Origin: Verrucomicrobiales bacterium | GTDB lineage: Bacteria > Verrucomicrobiota > Verrucomicrobiia > Methylacidiphilales > JAAUTS01 | Direction: 5' to 3' | Assembly: GCA_031256975.1 (NCBI GenBank) | Contig: JAIRPN010000009.1 | Span: 42,803-106,802, forward strand | Length of the DNA stretch: 64,000 nt | Shown: positions 30,795 through 40,340 of the stretch, one piece after another | Layout: every line of letters begins with the position of its first letter | Numbering within the stretch: position 1 is the first letter of the stretch | Notes under the pieces: model-generated | Told to the model about the DNA's origin: nothing | The model's database searches: none | The model's input: the letters and a program-made list of their open reading frames with translations, nothing else | Translations under genes and position numbers: made by a program

Positions 30795-32592
30795 CCCGGC
30801 GCACGCGACTCTGGAACAACGCCAGCAGCAAGGCGCCCGCAATGAGATAACACCAGGCGGAGGGTTCCGGAATCGCCTGTGCCGACCAAGCCACCGCATA
30901 GGTGTCGGTTTGCCCGCCGAGATCGCCGTTGATGTCGTACACCATGCCATCAAAGCTCACCTTGAATCCATAGGTCAGTCCACCCGCCAAATCCAGGCTG
31001 AGCAACTCGGTGTTGTTGTACAAACTGTCGGACTCCGCCAGCATGGTCGCAAACGTGTCGCCATCCATCAGCCACACGCTCAGGTTGAAATTGCTCAGCG
31101 AAATATCCTGGTAAGTCTCGTTTGCCGCGTCGTAAATGGTGTTGCTGAACCAAGTCAGCGCGATGGTCAGTTCGATGTCGCTCCCGCTAAGCGCCAGCGT
31201 GTAGTTCATGCTGTCCCCGTTGCCAAGCTGTGCCATATCCCAGCCATTCAACCCAAGTCCGGTACGGGAGCCTGTCACCGGGTTCTGGTAAACCACCGCG
31301 CTCTGCGCCAGGTTGACCAAGCCAGCGCCAACCTGGTAATCAAGCGACTGAGTGGTCTCGATCACGCCGCTGCCGTTGACATGCTGCCCGTTGTTCCAGC
31401 CGGTTGTCTTGGTGGCCCCCGCCATCAAGACCGCCTTAATCACCCGCGTATCCTGTGCGCTGGCATTGTCCGGCATGGTGTTCTTGGCCATATCCTTCAA
31501 CAAGGCAATGCCGCCGCTGACCATCGGCGCGGCAAAACTGCTACCCGCGGCGTTGACGTAATACAAGTCCGTTGCGCTTGGATTATCCGGATCATAGGCC
31601 GCCAGAATCATGCCCGTTCCGGGCGCCGCAAGATCAACCGCCGCCCGGACTCCGCTAATGGTCTGGCCCGTTGCCGGATTGTAAAAATCCGCCGGGGCTC
31701 CCGAGGTGAAACCGGCGGGAAGAGTATAATTGTGGTTGGCGTCGTAATCCAAGGCACCGACCGAGATGCCGTTGAACCCGGAAGCCGGACCGCCCGGTGC
31801 CGCGCCGGGTCCGTCGTTGCCTGCCGCAGCAACAAAGGCCACGGTTGGATTGTCGTGCGCCAAACCGTCCAGAATCCCGGTGAAACTGGTTCCCCCGTCC
31901 TGCGTACGACCGGACGGATCGGTGTATCCCCAGCTGCTGTTGATCACATCGGCCCTGCCGCTGGCACCAAGCGTGCCGCCGGTGAAATACTGCAGGTAGG
32001 GCACCAGAAAGGATTGCTTGGTGATTTCAAACGAGCCGTCCTCATTCCACGACGTGGCAATCGCCCCCGACTGGATTCCCGCCAAGGGCGCGATGCCGGT
32101 GCCAAGAACAGTCAGATTGCCATTGCCGTCCAAACCGACCCCCGTCATCATTGCTGCCACCGCGGTCGCATGGCCGCTGTATTGCCCGGCACCCGGCGCA
32201 TTCTGCGGATCATACGGAATGCTGGCATTATCGTTCAACGTGCTTGGCGAAACCGTAAAAGTGATGCCCGGCCCCAACGAAACCGGAATTCCGTCACGGC
32301 GGGTTTCAAACACATCGTGCCCGTCCCATACCAACCCGCCCTCGACATTGGCGATCATCGTGCTGGCGCCATAAAATCCCATGCCGTACAGCGCGGAAGT
32401 GCCGATCAGGTTGTTAGCTTCCTGTCCCCAGACCAGTTGGTTGGCGACAGTGTCATACTCGCCGGAAATAATGTCGTCATAACCTGTCAAGGTCTGGCCG
32501 TGAATCGTTGTCGTTACGACAGGCAGCACCGTGGTTAGCGCCAGCAGGCACCAACCCAGCATCAGCAATCGATTAAATCCCGGTTTGCTCAT
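30784..32592 (-). CDS. Subtilisin-like (S8) protease with PEP-CTERM tail
   Basis: 602 residues: signal peptide (about 1-32), S8 catalytic domain, a beta-rich region, and a C-terminal PEP-CTERM signal (PEPSAW, hydrophobic helix, RVRRVKA) that is processed by an exosortase, placing the protein at the cell surface or outside. Catalytic residues in order: His141 in SGHATAVAAMMTG, Asn259 in AAAGNDGP (oxyanion), Ser352 in AGSSFAAPMVSGG. At the Asp position (D-T-G of a normal enzyme) the sequence reads MIANVEGG, that is Glu84. So either Glu serves in place of Asp or the register is unusual. No exosortase gene is present in the window. Convergent with mutY. Confidence 0.88.
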   Translation of the reverse strand: MSKPGFNRLLMLGWCLLALTTVLPVVTTTIHGQTLTGYDDIISGEYDTVANQLVWGQEANNLIGTSALYGMGFYGASTMIANVEGGLVWDGHDVFETRRDGIPVSLGPGITFTVSPSTLNDNASIPYDPQNAPGAGQYSGHATAVAAMMTGVGLDGNGNLTVLGTGIAPLAGIQSGAIATSWNEDGSFEITKQSFLVPYLQYFTGGTLGASGRADVINSSWGYTDPSGRTQDGGTSFTGILDGLAHDNPTVAFVAAAGNDGPGAAPGGPASGFNGISVGALDYDANHNYTLPAGFTSGAPADFYNPATGQTISGVRAAVDLAAPGTGMILAAYDPDNPSATDLYYVNAAGSSFAAPMVSGGIALLKDMAKNTMPDNASAQDTRVIKAVLMAGATKTTGWNNGQHVNGSGVIETTQSLDYQVGAGLVNLAQSAVVYQNPVTGSRTGLGLNGWDMAQLGNGDSMNYTLALSGSDIELTIALTWFSNTIYDAANETYQDISLSNFNLSVWLMDGDTFATMLAESDSLYNNTELLSLDLAGGLTYGFKVSFDGMVYDINGDLGGQTDTYAVAWSAQAIPEPSAWCYLIAGALLLALFQSRVRRVKA

Positions 32593-32619
32593 AAAAACTC
32601 CCCGCCCCTTCTGCCAACC

Positions 32620-34635
32620 TTATTGTGCCGGGGCAACCGCAGCCGGAGCGGATTGCACCGGAGTTGCTTCCGGTGAGGCAGGAGCGGCTGCCTCAACCGG
32701 TTCAGGATTGGAATTTTGTCGGGCTTGCGCAGCAGCTGCGATCTTGTTTTTTTCTTCTACCCTATAAGCCTTGTAAATCACCGGCACCGCCAGCCCCGCT
32801 CCAAATCCCGCCGCAAAAACCCCGCTGCCAACCGGCGAACGCAGTTCACCCGCGCGAATGTCCCCCTTCTGCCAGCCAGCCGCATGCCAACTGCCCAGCA
32901 GTTTGGCCATGGACAGTTCTCCGGGCAGCTTGTCCGCCAGATGCTGCATATCGGCTTCCTCGGATTTGCGCAGATAGTCTGTCAGGTAAGGCTTCAGCAG
33001 TTTGTAAGAACGACCGGTGATTTCATCCAGCCGCATGAAACCGATATGTTGCAACTCCCCGCCCGGCTTGATGCCGCCCAGCAATTCCTGCTCGGTCAAT
33101 GCCTTGGCCTTGCCGCCCAACAAACGCCCGGCACCGCCGCCGTTGAGGCTGACGCCGAAGAATTCCTTGTTCTTGAACAGGGTCGGCGAAATTTTCGGAT
33201 ATGTCGTCGACGACAGCGTGATACCGCTGAAATCGCCCGCGCTGAATTTCTCCGACTTGCCTTGCATCAGGGTCACCATCGCTGCCGTCATGCCGCTCAG
33301 TCGTTCGTAAACCGGTGCAAACTTGTCCTCGTGCTGCAGGCCGATCAACACCATCACGTCCGGATATTCCTGTCCTTGCGGCCAATCAAGCACGTAACCG
33401 ACGGCGGGCCCGACCGCTTTCAACACATTCTCGTGCAAATCCAAACCCTGGGCTTGCATTTGGGTTTCGATCACCTGGTAAGGATTGAATTTCTTCGAGG
33501 CATCCCCGCCGGTCGATTTGCCCATTTCTTCGTACAATTTGGCCTGTTGGTTGTAATAGGCTTCCAGATCCATGTTCCCGTCATTGAACAACACCGTGTC
33601 GGGCGAGGTAAAGGCCAGCATCTTGCGGTTCACCGGCTGGTCGCTCATACCATAAAAGGAGGATCCTTTGGGAATATCGATAGCTAATTTTTCCACCAAA
33701 TCACCCCCATCAAAATTGAAACTCCATGCGAAACTTTTCATCACTGACATTTCCCGGTACATCCTGGCAATCGGCGCCAGGGCAGCTTGTTCGCCGCCGC
33801 TCTTTTCCATGAGATCGGCGAGCTGGTTAAATAACCTGCCCATGTTTGCGTAGATCAGCGCGTCCGCATTCGGATCAACCTGTTTTATCACGCCGATATA
33901 ATCCGGATTGTTCGCCAGTGAATCCTTGCCATTGGCACCCGCCCGGTCAATAAAGTTGGTCAGCGGTTTCTCGCCAAACGAAAACAAGTCCCAGTCCTTC
34001 CAATGCGCGCGGCAAAGCCGGAACGGCGCGGTTTTGTCGGTCAATTCCAGATAAGTGTAACTGGTGCCACCATGGTTGCCCTCGCCCTGCCTGAAGGAAT
34101 CGTTGCTGGCAAGGTCCGCGGTCAACTCCTTGATTTGCGCGACAAGATCATCAAGGTGTTTGCCTGCCTGCGGCGAGTGATAGAATCCAATCACGCCGCC
34201 AAAGGCCTGTTCAACGTTGGTCTGCGTTTCCTTGCCCATGTGGATCGCCGTTAGCGTCGATGCCACGTCGAACTGCGTCACCGCCACAAAGGAGGTGCCG
34301 CTCAGGGCCTGCACGAAGGAATCCCGCGCCTTGTTCAGTTTGTCCAGTTTCTCCCCAACCTTGGAATCGCCGGACCCCTTGTTCACCTCATCGCTCAGCA
34401 GGCTGAACAGCGAGCGAACCTCGTCGCTCTCGGCAATTTGCTTCAACTTGGAAGTCTGGTAATGCAGCAAAGTCTTGGTGCCGTTGGGAATCTCGGCATA
34501 GAACAAGGTATCGGACGGCAAATACGCCGCCGGGCTCACATAACCCGGCACCCGCAAGAAAAACCACCACACGGCCCCGCCAATCGCCGCCAGCAACAAG
34601 ACCACCACCAAGCCAACCACCAGAATGCGTTTCAT
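32620..34635 (-). CDS. Membrane-anchored protein of unknown function
   Basis: 671 residues with one N-terminal transmembrane segment (ILVVGLVVVLLLAAIGGAVWWFF, residues 4-26), the rest predicted periplasmic. The first part has PSDTLFYAEIPN, reminiscent of DUF3352-like proteins, then alternating helices and strands with KFAPVYERLSGM. The C-terminus is Ala/Pro/Glu-rich and low-complexity (EPVEAAAPASPEATPVQ). A second possible membrane segment lies at about residues 615-635 (AAGFGAGLAVPVIY). No catalytic motif found, and the family assignment is weak. It lies 27 bp upstream of the subtilase on the same strand, so the two may be cotranscribed. Confidence 0.65.
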   Translation of the reverse strand: MKRILVVGLVVVLLLAAIGGAVWWFFLRVPGYVSPAAYLPSDTLFYAEIPNGTKTLLHYQTSKLKQIAESDEVRSLFSLLSDEVNKGSGDSKVGEKLDKLNKARDSFVQALSGTSFVAVTQFDVASTLTAIHMGKETQTNVEQAFGGVIGFYHSPQAGKHLDDLVAQIKELTADLASNDSFRQGEGNHGGTSYTYLELTDKTAPFRLCRAHWKDWDLFSFGEKPLTNFIDRAGANGKDSLANNPDYIGVIKQVDPNADALIYANMGRLFNQLADLMEKSGGEQAALAPIARMYREMSVMKSFAWSFNFDGGDLVEKLAIDIPKGSSFYGMSDQPVNRKMLAFTSPDTVLFNDGNMDLEAYYNQQAKLYEEMGKSTGGDASKKFNPYQVIETQMQAQGLDLHENVLKAVGPAVGYVLDWPQGQEYPDVMVLIGLQHEDKFAPVYERLSGMTAAMVTLMQGKSEKFSAGDFSGITLSSTTYPKISPTLFKNKEFFGVSLNGGGAGRLLGGKAKALTEQELLGGIKPGGELQHIGFMRLDEITGRSYKLLKPYLTDYLRKSEEADMQHLADKLPGELSMAKLLGSWHAAGWQKGDIRAGELRSPVGSGVFAAGFGAGLAVPVIYKAYRVEEKNKIAAAAQARQNSNPEPVEAAAPASPEATPVQSAPAAVAPAQ

Positions 34636-34745
34636 TCTGGCAAGTTACTGGAGACCGGGGTAAAAATAAAGCTCAAACGCCATCATTGCCAGGCAGTCTG
34701 CAAATTCAGACTTTCATCCGCCGCCATTGCCGCTAGACCATTTGC

Positions 34746-35939
34746 ATGTCCACCCGACCGCCAACCCTTCGCCTTCGCGTCAGTCCCGCGGCTGAAACCA
34801 AGCTGCGGCAGGGACATCCCTGGGTGTTCGACGGCAGTATCCGCGAACAGAATCGCGACGGCAAACCGGGCGAACTGGCGGTCATTTTCGACAAACAGGA
34901 CCGGTTTCTCGCCGTCGGGCTCTATGACCCCGAATCACCGATCCGCGTCCGCGTCCTGCATCGTGGAAAACCGGCAAAGATTGACGAAAATTGGTTCGCG
35001 GAACATCTGGCCAAGTCGCTAACCTTGAGAATTGGCATCGCCGACGCCGATACCGATGGCCTGCGACTGGTCAACGGGGAAAACGACGCCTGGCCCGGCC
35101 TGGTCCTTGACCGTTACAACGATACGCTGGTGCTGAAAATTTACAGCTCCGCCTGGTTTTCTTACCTGCCGCTAATCACCAACCTGGCCAACGCGCAAAT
35201 CCCCAACCGGCGCATCATTCTGCGCCACAGCCGCAACATCCGCGACCAGCATTACCACGACGGCCAGATCATCAGCGGGGCGGCTCTTGACCGGCCGATT
35301 GTCTTTAGCGAATCCGGCATCAAGTTTTACGCCGACGTATTGAAGGGACAAAAAACCGGTTTCTTCCTCGACCAGCGCGACAACCGCCGCAAGGTCGAAC
35401 AATTCGCCGCCAACTGCAAAGTCCTGAATGTGTTCAGCTTCACCGGCGGTTTCTCCCTCTATGCCGCGCGAGGCGGTGCACAATCGGTGGACAGCATCGA
35501 CATCAGCAAGCACGCGCTCGATGAACTGCAACGGAACTGGGAACTCAACCGTGAAAATCCCGCCATTGACGCCTGTCCGCACCGGGAAATCCAGGCCGAC
35601 GCCTTTGCCTGGCTGGAACAAGCCACGGAAAAATATCCGCTGATCGTGATCGATCCTCCCTCGCTGGCCAAACGCGAAGCCGACCGCGCCGCCGCCATTG
35701 GCGCCTACAAAAAGCTCGCCATTAGCGGCCTGCGGCTGCTCGCCCCGAAAGGCATCCTGGTCTGCGCGTCCTGCTCCGCCCACGTCAGCACCGGGGAATT
35801 CGTCCAGGCCGTGCGTGCCGCCGTTAGCGCCAGCGGCAAAAAAATCCGCGAACTCGAAATCACCGGCCACGCTCCCGACCACCATGTTACCGTGCCGGAA
35901 CTGCAATACCTCAAAGCCATCTACCTGCAACAGCAATAA
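34746..35939 (+). CDS. rlmI: 23S rRNA m5C methyltransferase of the RlmI family
   Basis: 397 residues. N-terminal PUA domain ([23 protein letters not shown]) then a class I SAM-dependent methyltransferase. Seen: the RlmI signature [17 protein letters not shown], motif [20 protein letters not shown], acidic motif II ([11 protein letters not shown]), and the VIDPPSLAK motif with the catalytic Cys in [10 protein letters not shown]. coli RlmI methylates C1962 of 23S rRNA; whether this one hits the same base is inferred. Ends at a strong bidirectional terminator shared with the Spy-like gene. Confidence 0.9.
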   Translation: MSTRPPTLRLRVSPAAETKLRQGHPWVFDGSIREQNRDGKPGELAVIFDKQDRFLAVGLYDPESPIRVRVLHRGKPAKIDENWFAEHLAKSLTLRIGIADADTDGLRLVNGENDAWPGLVLDRYNDTLVLKIYSSAWFSYLPLITNLANAQIPNRRIILRHSRNIRDQHYHDGQIISGAALDRPIVFSESGIKFYADVLKGQKTGFFLDQRDNRRKVEQFAANCKVLNVFSFTGGFSLYAARGGAQSVDSIDISKHALDELQRNWELNRENPAIDACPHREIQADAFAWLEQATEKYPLIVIDPPSLAKREADRAAAIGAYKKLAISGLRLLAPKGILVCASCSAHVSTGEFVQAVRAAVSASGKKIRELEITGHAPDHHVTVPELQYLKAIYLQQQ

Positions 35940-35968
35940 AAAAGGGCAACCTGTAAGGTTGCCCTTTT
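35940..35968. terminator. Bidirectional terminator between rlmI and the Spy-like gene
   Basis: Perfect 13-bp stem AAAAGGGCAACCT (35940-35952), loop GTA, complement 35956-35968, flanked by A runs on the left and T runs on the right. Placed between convergent genes and usable by both. Confidence 0.92.
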
Positions 35969-35991
35969 GATAACAAAACTAACTTGTCGGC

Positions 35992-36375
35992 TTAGTTGGT
36001 TGTCTTCGCCTTTTCTTTCTTGCCGGCCTTGCTGCTCATTTCTTCGTAGGCTTTCTGCTGTTCAGGAGTCAACACAGCAATGACTTTGTCATGATACTGT
36101 TTGTTCAACGCCTGTTTTTGATCTGCAGTCGCGCTTTTACCCAACTTGGCCATATCCTGATGCTCTTGAGTGAAGATGTCCTTGATCTGCGTCGTTTGCG
36201 CATCAGTCAATTTCAACTTTTTCTGCAGAGATTCCGCACGCTTGGTAGCGGCATCAGCCTTGGCAGGAGCAGCCGCAGGAGCGGGAGCAGGAGCCGGGGT
36301 GGTGCTTTGTTGGGCGTGAATGGAGGTTAGACCGAGGGTTAAGGTTGCGAGAGCAACAACGAATATGCGTTTCAT
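35992..36375 (-). CDS. Spy/CpxP-like small periplasmic protein
   Basis: 127 residues: Sec signal peptide (FVVALATLTLGLTSIHA), an Ala/Pro-rich linker (about residues 28-42), then two helical LTxxQ-type motifs, KLKLTDAQTTQIKDIF and KVIAVLTPEQQKAYEEM, that define the Spy/CpxP fold. A Lys-rich tail ends the protein. Family members act as periplasmic chaperones or metal/stress sensors. A 16-bp palindrome lies 118 bases upstream (36493-36508). Confidence 0.75.
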   Translation of the reverse strand: MKRIFVVALATLTLGLTSIHAQQSTTPAPAPAPAAAPAKADAATKRAESLQKKLKLTDAQTTQIKDIFTQEHQDMAKLGKSATADQKQALNKQYHDKVIAVLTPEQQKAYEEMSSKAGKKEKAKTTN

Positions 36376-36492
36376 ATTTTTATTTTATAATTAAGGAATT
36401 CCTTTCCTATGGAAAAAACACTACTCCGATTCCCCCGTTACGCACTAAAAATCAATTTTTACAACCCATTCATAAACAGCAACTTAAGTAAC

Positions 36493-36508
36493 ATTACATA
36501 AATGTAAT
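36493..36508. promoter_or_regulatory. Perfect palindrome ATTACAT-AA-ATGTAAT
   Basis: Seven-base arms with a two-base centre, in the gap between the stop of the dipeptidase gene and the Spy-like gene, upstream of the latter. It could be a regulator's operator for the Spy-like gene; no companion site was found. Confidence 0.35.
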
Positions 36509-36515
36509 CAATGGT

Positions 36516-37157
36516 TCAGGGCAATAAAGGATACCGGTTCCACTCTATCAAGTCATAATGCCACCATTCCGCCGGGACACCGCTGAAACCGTTTTTGAAA
36601 AAAGCCTGGCGCAAAATCTCGCGATGTTCGCCCGCCATGCGCGAAAGGTTCCTGGCGTAATGACTGGCCTGCGGGCTAAAACTGTCGAAATCCGTGGGCA
36701 TCTCCACCAAATTGCCCTGCAAATCCGCCATGCCCACATCCACCGTGGTGCCACGCGTGTGGCGCGACCCCTGCTTTGGCGGGGCGACAAAATTTTCATC
36801 GGGGCAGGCTTCCCACAATTTTTCCTGCGCCCAGGCCGGGCGATAAGCGTCCCAGATCACCAGTTGGTACCCCTGCTTGCGCAAGACTTGCTGCACAATC
36901 TTCAACTGCTTCACCGTTTCGGGCCGCAACCATGCCGTGGCATTGGCCGGATAAATCCGTTTGCCGGTAAAATTTTGCACAGTCGCATAACGCAGTTTGA
37001 TGAGGATCCCCGGCATTTTCTCATCCACCCGCACCAGTTCCGGCGACGGTCGTGTGGCCAGGTCCTGCGCCGGTAACACGCCTGCTATCAAGCAGGCTAA
37101 CAGGCTAATTAGTACGAATTTAGACACGGAATAATTCAGGTGACTCGACAAACTCAT
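36516..37157 (-). CDS. D-alanyl-D-alanine dipeptidase (VanX/DdpX type), exported
   Basis: 213 residues with an N-terminal signal or anchor helix (VLISLLACLIAGVLPA). The M15D motifs are complete: R106 in YRP, His133 in SRHTRGTTVDVG, Asp140, Glu197 and His200 in EWWHYD, the zinc ligands and base. The family splits free D-Ala-D-Ala. Because this one is exported it probably recycles or degrades peptidoglycan fragments outside the cytoplasm. No vanA/vanH partners are near, so vancomycin resistance is not supported. The divergent exonuclease gene starts 34 bp away. Confidence 0.88.
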   Translation of the reverse strand: MSLSSHLNYSVSKFVLISLLACLIAGVLPAQDLATRPSPELVRVDEKMPGILIKLRYATVQNFTGKRIYPANATAWLRPETVKQLKIVQQVLRKQGYQLVIWDAYRPAWAQEKLWEACPDENFVAPPKQGSRHTRGTTVDVGMADLQGNLVEMPTDFDSFSPQASHYARNLSRMAGEHREILRQAFFKNGFSGVPAEWWHYDLIEWNRYPLLP

Positions 37158-37190
37158 ACGGCTATAATAACCAAATATTGTAAAAGTTCT

Positions 37191-37784
37191 ATGCCAGAGA
37201 GTCCGTCATCACCCGCCAACAAGGTCCCGACCATTTCCAAGGAAGAAATCCAAGCCCTGCCGCTCGCCCAATATACCGGCCCCATCCATGTCATCGCTCC
37301 CGGACAATCCTGCATCGAGGCATGCCGCGTCCTGGCCGACGAGGAAATCATCGGTTTCGACACCGAAACCCGCCCCGCCTTCCGCAAGGGCGAAAGCTAC
37401 CTGCCCTCGCTGATCCAGCTGGCCACCGCCAAGGCGGTTTACCTGTTCCAAATCAACCGCGACTGGTTCCCGATGGAAATCGTCGGCATCCTGGAAAGCC
37501 CCGCCCTGAAAAAATCCGGCCTGGCCATCAATCAGGACCTTAATAAATTGAAACAAATCCGGAATTTCAATGAACAAGGCATGGTCGATCTCGCCGTTAG
37601 CGCCGCCAAGCTGGGTATCAAGACCACCGGCCTGCGCAGCCTCGCCGCCATTTATCTGGGAGTCCGCGTTTCCAAGGGGGCCCAAGTCACCAACTGGTCG
37701 AAACCCATGCTGACCCCGGCGCAAATCCAGTACGCCGCCGTCGACGCCTGGATCAGCCGGGAATTGTATTTCAAGCTGCACTAA
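37191..37784 (+). CDS. RNase D-like 3'-5' exonuclease domain protein
   Basis: 197 residues from the ATG at 37191; a GTG at 37140 would overlap the divergent dipeptidase gene. Single DEDDy-type exonuclease domain: IGFDTETRP (Exo I, Asp and Glu), NQDLNKL (Exo II), a YAAVDAWISRELY end (Exo III, Tyr and Asp). No HRDC domain, so it is the short form seen in many bacteria rather than full RNase D. Probably trims structured RNA or DNA ends; substrate unknown. It ends 3 bases from the convergent hrpB stop. Confidence 0.85.
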   Translation: MPESPSSPANKVPTISKEEIQALPLAQYTGPIHVIAPGQSCIEACRVLADEEIIGFDTETRPAFRKGESYLPSLIQLATAKAVYLFQINRDWFPMEIVGILESPALKKSGLAINQDLNKLKQIRNFNEQGMVDLAVSAAKLGIKTTGLRSLAAIYLGVRVSKGAQVTNWSKPMLTPAQIQYAAVDAWISRELYFKLH

Positions 37785-37787
37785 CCC

Positions 37788-40340
37788 TCATCGCCACAGA
37801 TGTTTCGGGTAGCGCCGTTGCAACTCCGGTTTCACCTTCGGATAACCCTCGCGCCAAAAGCTGGCCAAATCCTGCGTCACCTGCACCGGACGGCGGCTCG
37901 GCGCCAGAATTTTCACGATCAGCGGGAATTTTCCGCCTAAAATTCTCGGCGTCTCGTTCAAGTCGTACAAATCCTGGATCGTTGCCGACAGGCTCGGCGG
38001 CTCATTGGCGGCGTAGGAAATCTTCAACGCCTTGCCACGCACCTCGATGCGCTCCGGCGCCAGCTTGTTCATTCCCGACGCCAACGACGGGCTCATCCAT
38101 TCCTTCAGGAACGGCAACACCGGCTTTTCCTTGATATCCTTGTAGGCGGTGGCTCCAAGGCAAAATTGTTCCAGCACCGCGCGTTTGTCTTCCTCGGTAA
38201 ACGGCACATAACCCAGCTCCGCCGCGTTCTCCGCCAGAAAACGGACCCGCAGCAGCCACTTTTCCACCTCGTCATCCCAGCACTTCAGCGTTAGCGTCCC
38301 GTCGAGAATTTTGCCGACCAGAATTTCCGCCGCCGCGCCCGGTTCCGCTTCCTGCAACACCTGGCGTTTGAGCACCAAATCGTGATAAGAAGAGCGTTTT
38401 TCGGTCACCACGCGACGCTGTGTAGAATCCCAAGCTGCCGCATTGCTGCTTCTCACCGCCTCGTCGCTGACTTCCGCCAGCCACGATTCCTCGATTGCCG
38501 TCGCCTGGTTGAGCAAGGTCGTGATATCGCCATTGCCGCGCTGAATTTCGCTGATTTCCGCCGCCACGATCAGCGACGCTTTCCTGACCACCGATTCGCG
38601 TGCCAGTTCGCCCTTGCGACCATGTACCACCTCGCAACGCAGCGATCCCTGGTCAATCCTCCGCGCCACCTGATCGGCAAAACCCGCCAGCAGACAACGC
38701 CGGATCGCCTCGTTGTGGTCCTTGGCCGGAACTTCGCCATTAGCGTTTTCTTTGCGACGCGAAGCAATTCCTTGGAACATCCGCGTCAACTGCGAAGCCT
38801 GCCGCGCGGCGCCGACATCAATCCCCAGCTTGTCGCAGGCGCGAAAATCAAAATTCTTGTTCTCGGCGAATTTCCACGCGCGCATCTGCAAAAAGAAATC
38901 CGAGCTTTCCTCGAAACCGAGCAAATCCTCGCGCAATTCCTCCACCGGCCGCGGCACATTGCGGCGGAAAATATTTTTCCCCTGCGCCAGCGCCGCCACC
39001 GCGCACACCGCGTCGACACAATTCCGCCGTTCCGCTTCCCATAACATGCGCGCATAGCGCGGATGCACCGGATAACGCAACAGGTCGCGCCCCATCGCCG
39101 TTAGCGTGCCGTCCGACTCATGCAACGCGCCCAAGTCTTCCAACAATTGAACCGAGTGCAGCAAAGTCCGCGCATCCGGCCGCTCAAACCACGGAAACTC
39201 GTTCAAATCGACAATGCCGCTGCCCTTCAACAGCAACACCGCCTCGGACAAATCAATCCGGTGCACCTCCGGTAATTCACTCGGCGCGCGGTTCATGTGC
39301 TCCTGCCCGGTCCACAGGCGAATGCAATGACCGTTGGCGACACGCCCCGCGCGACCCTTGCGCTGCTCCGCCGAGGCCCGGCTGATTTTTTCAATCATCA
39401 GCGTGTTGATGCCGCGCCGCGGATCGAAACGATTGATACGCGCCAGGCCGCTGTCAATCACCAGCTTGATGGTCGGGATGGTAATGGAAGTTTCCGCCAC
39501 ATTGGTGGCGACAATTACCTTGCGTTTATCCGTCGCCCTGAGCGCCTCGTTCTGCCGCTCCGGCGGCAATTCGCCGTGCAGCATTGTCAGTTCCCAGTCG
39601 CGCGACACCCGATGCTCCCCCAACGCCTGAATCGTGCGCTGGATCTCATAAGCTCCCGGCATGAAAATCAACATATCGCCGTCCGGATGACGGTTAGCGG
39701 CATTCGCGCAGGCTTCCGCCGCCACGTCCCATATTTTTTGCCGCTCCAACGAAACCGGTTTGTCCAGATATTCGACGCTAACCTCAAACTGCCGCCCCGC
39801 CGATTCCACCACCGCGCAAGGTTCCATGAATTTCTCCACCGCGTCCTTCTCCAGCGTTGCCGACATCACCACCAGGTTCAAATCCTTGCGCTGTTCACGC
39901 TGGATTTTCCGGCATCGCGCCAGTGACAAATCCGCATACAAGTGCCGTTCGTGAAACTCGTCAAAAATCAGGGTGGAAATCGTCGTTAGCGCCGGATCGG
40001 AAATCAATTTCCGCATCAAAATCCCCTCGGTGACAAAATTGATCCGCGTCTTTTGGGAAGTCCGGTCCTCAAAACGAATCTGATACCCGACTTCCTCGCC
40101 GAGCTTCACACCCATTTCCTCGGCCACACGCGACGCCAACAGCCGGGCCGCCAGACGGCGGGGTTGCAAAATCAGGATTTGGCCATTGGCGGCAAAACCC
40201 GCCTGGTCCAAAATCTGCGGAATTTGGGTTGATTTGCCGGAACCGGTCGGGGCCTGCACCACCAGCCGCTGGTATTTCTTTAGCGCCGCGACGACGGAAT
40301 CGGCAACTTCGTAGATCGGCAACGCTAACGGCGAACTCAT
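37788..40340 (-). CDS. hrpB: ATP-dependent RNA helicase HrpB
   Basis: 850 residues from the ATG at 40338-40340; the four residues upstream are inside osmC. DEAH-box helicase: Walker A PTGSGKST at 31-38, DEFHER in motif II, SAT in motif III, QRKGRAGR in motif VI. It is followed by the HrpB-specific region and C-terminal HrpB_C domain (LSATIQDLYDLNETPRI, GKFPLIVKILAPSRRPVQVTQDLASFW, RRYPKHLWR). The start and the stop of upstream osmC share one base, so the genes are coupled. HrpB's cellular role is poorly known. The sequence carries several TTAGCG words. Confidence 0.93.
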   Translation of the reverse strand: MSSPLALPIYEVADSVVAALKKYQRLVVQAPTGSGKSTQIPQILDQAGFAANGQILILQPRRLAARLLASRVAEEMGVKLGEEVGYQIRFEDRTSQKTRINFVTEGILMRKLISDPALTTISTLIFDEFHERHLYADLSLARCRKIQREQRKDLNLVVMSATLEKDAVEKFMEPCAVVESAGRQFEVSVEYLDKPVSLERQKIWDVAAEACANAANRHPDGDMLIFMPGAYEIQRTIQALGEHRVSRDWELTMLHGELPPERQNEALRATDKRKVIVATNVAETSITIPTIKLVIDSGLARINRFDPRRGINTLMIEKISRASAEQRKGRAGRVANGHCIRLWTGQEHMNRAPSELPEVHRIDLSEAVLLLKGSGIVDLNEFPWFERPDARTLLHSVQLLEDLGALHESDGTLTAMGRDLLRYPVHPRYARMLWEAERRNCVDAVCAVAALAQGKNIFRRNVPRPVEELREDLLGFEESSDFFLQMRAWKFAENKNFDFRACDKLGIDVGAARQASQLTRMFQGIASRRKENANGEVPAKDHNEAIRRCLLAGFADQVARRIDQGSLRCEVVHGRKGELARESVVRKASLIVAAEISEIQRGNGDITTLLNQATAIEESWLAEVSDEAVRSSNAAAWDSTQRRVVTEKRSSYHDLVLKRQVLQEAEPGAAAEILVGKILDGTLTLKCWDDEVEKWLLRVRFLAENAAELGYVPFTEEDKRAVLEQFCLGATAYKDIKEKPVLPFLKEWMSPSLASGMNKLAPERIEVRGKALKISYAANEPPSLSATIQDLYDLNETPRILGGKFPLIVKILAPSRRPVQVTQDLASFWREGYPKVKPELQRRYPKHLWR

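Noticed and set aside
30910..32538. A 542-codon plus-strand open frame over the subtilase
   Set aside because: The minus-strand frame has a signal peptide, S8 motifs and a PEP-CTERM tail; this one has no family pattern.
36516..37157. Vancomycin resistance locus
   Set aside because: Only the VanX-type gene is present; vanA/vanH are absent and this protein is exported.
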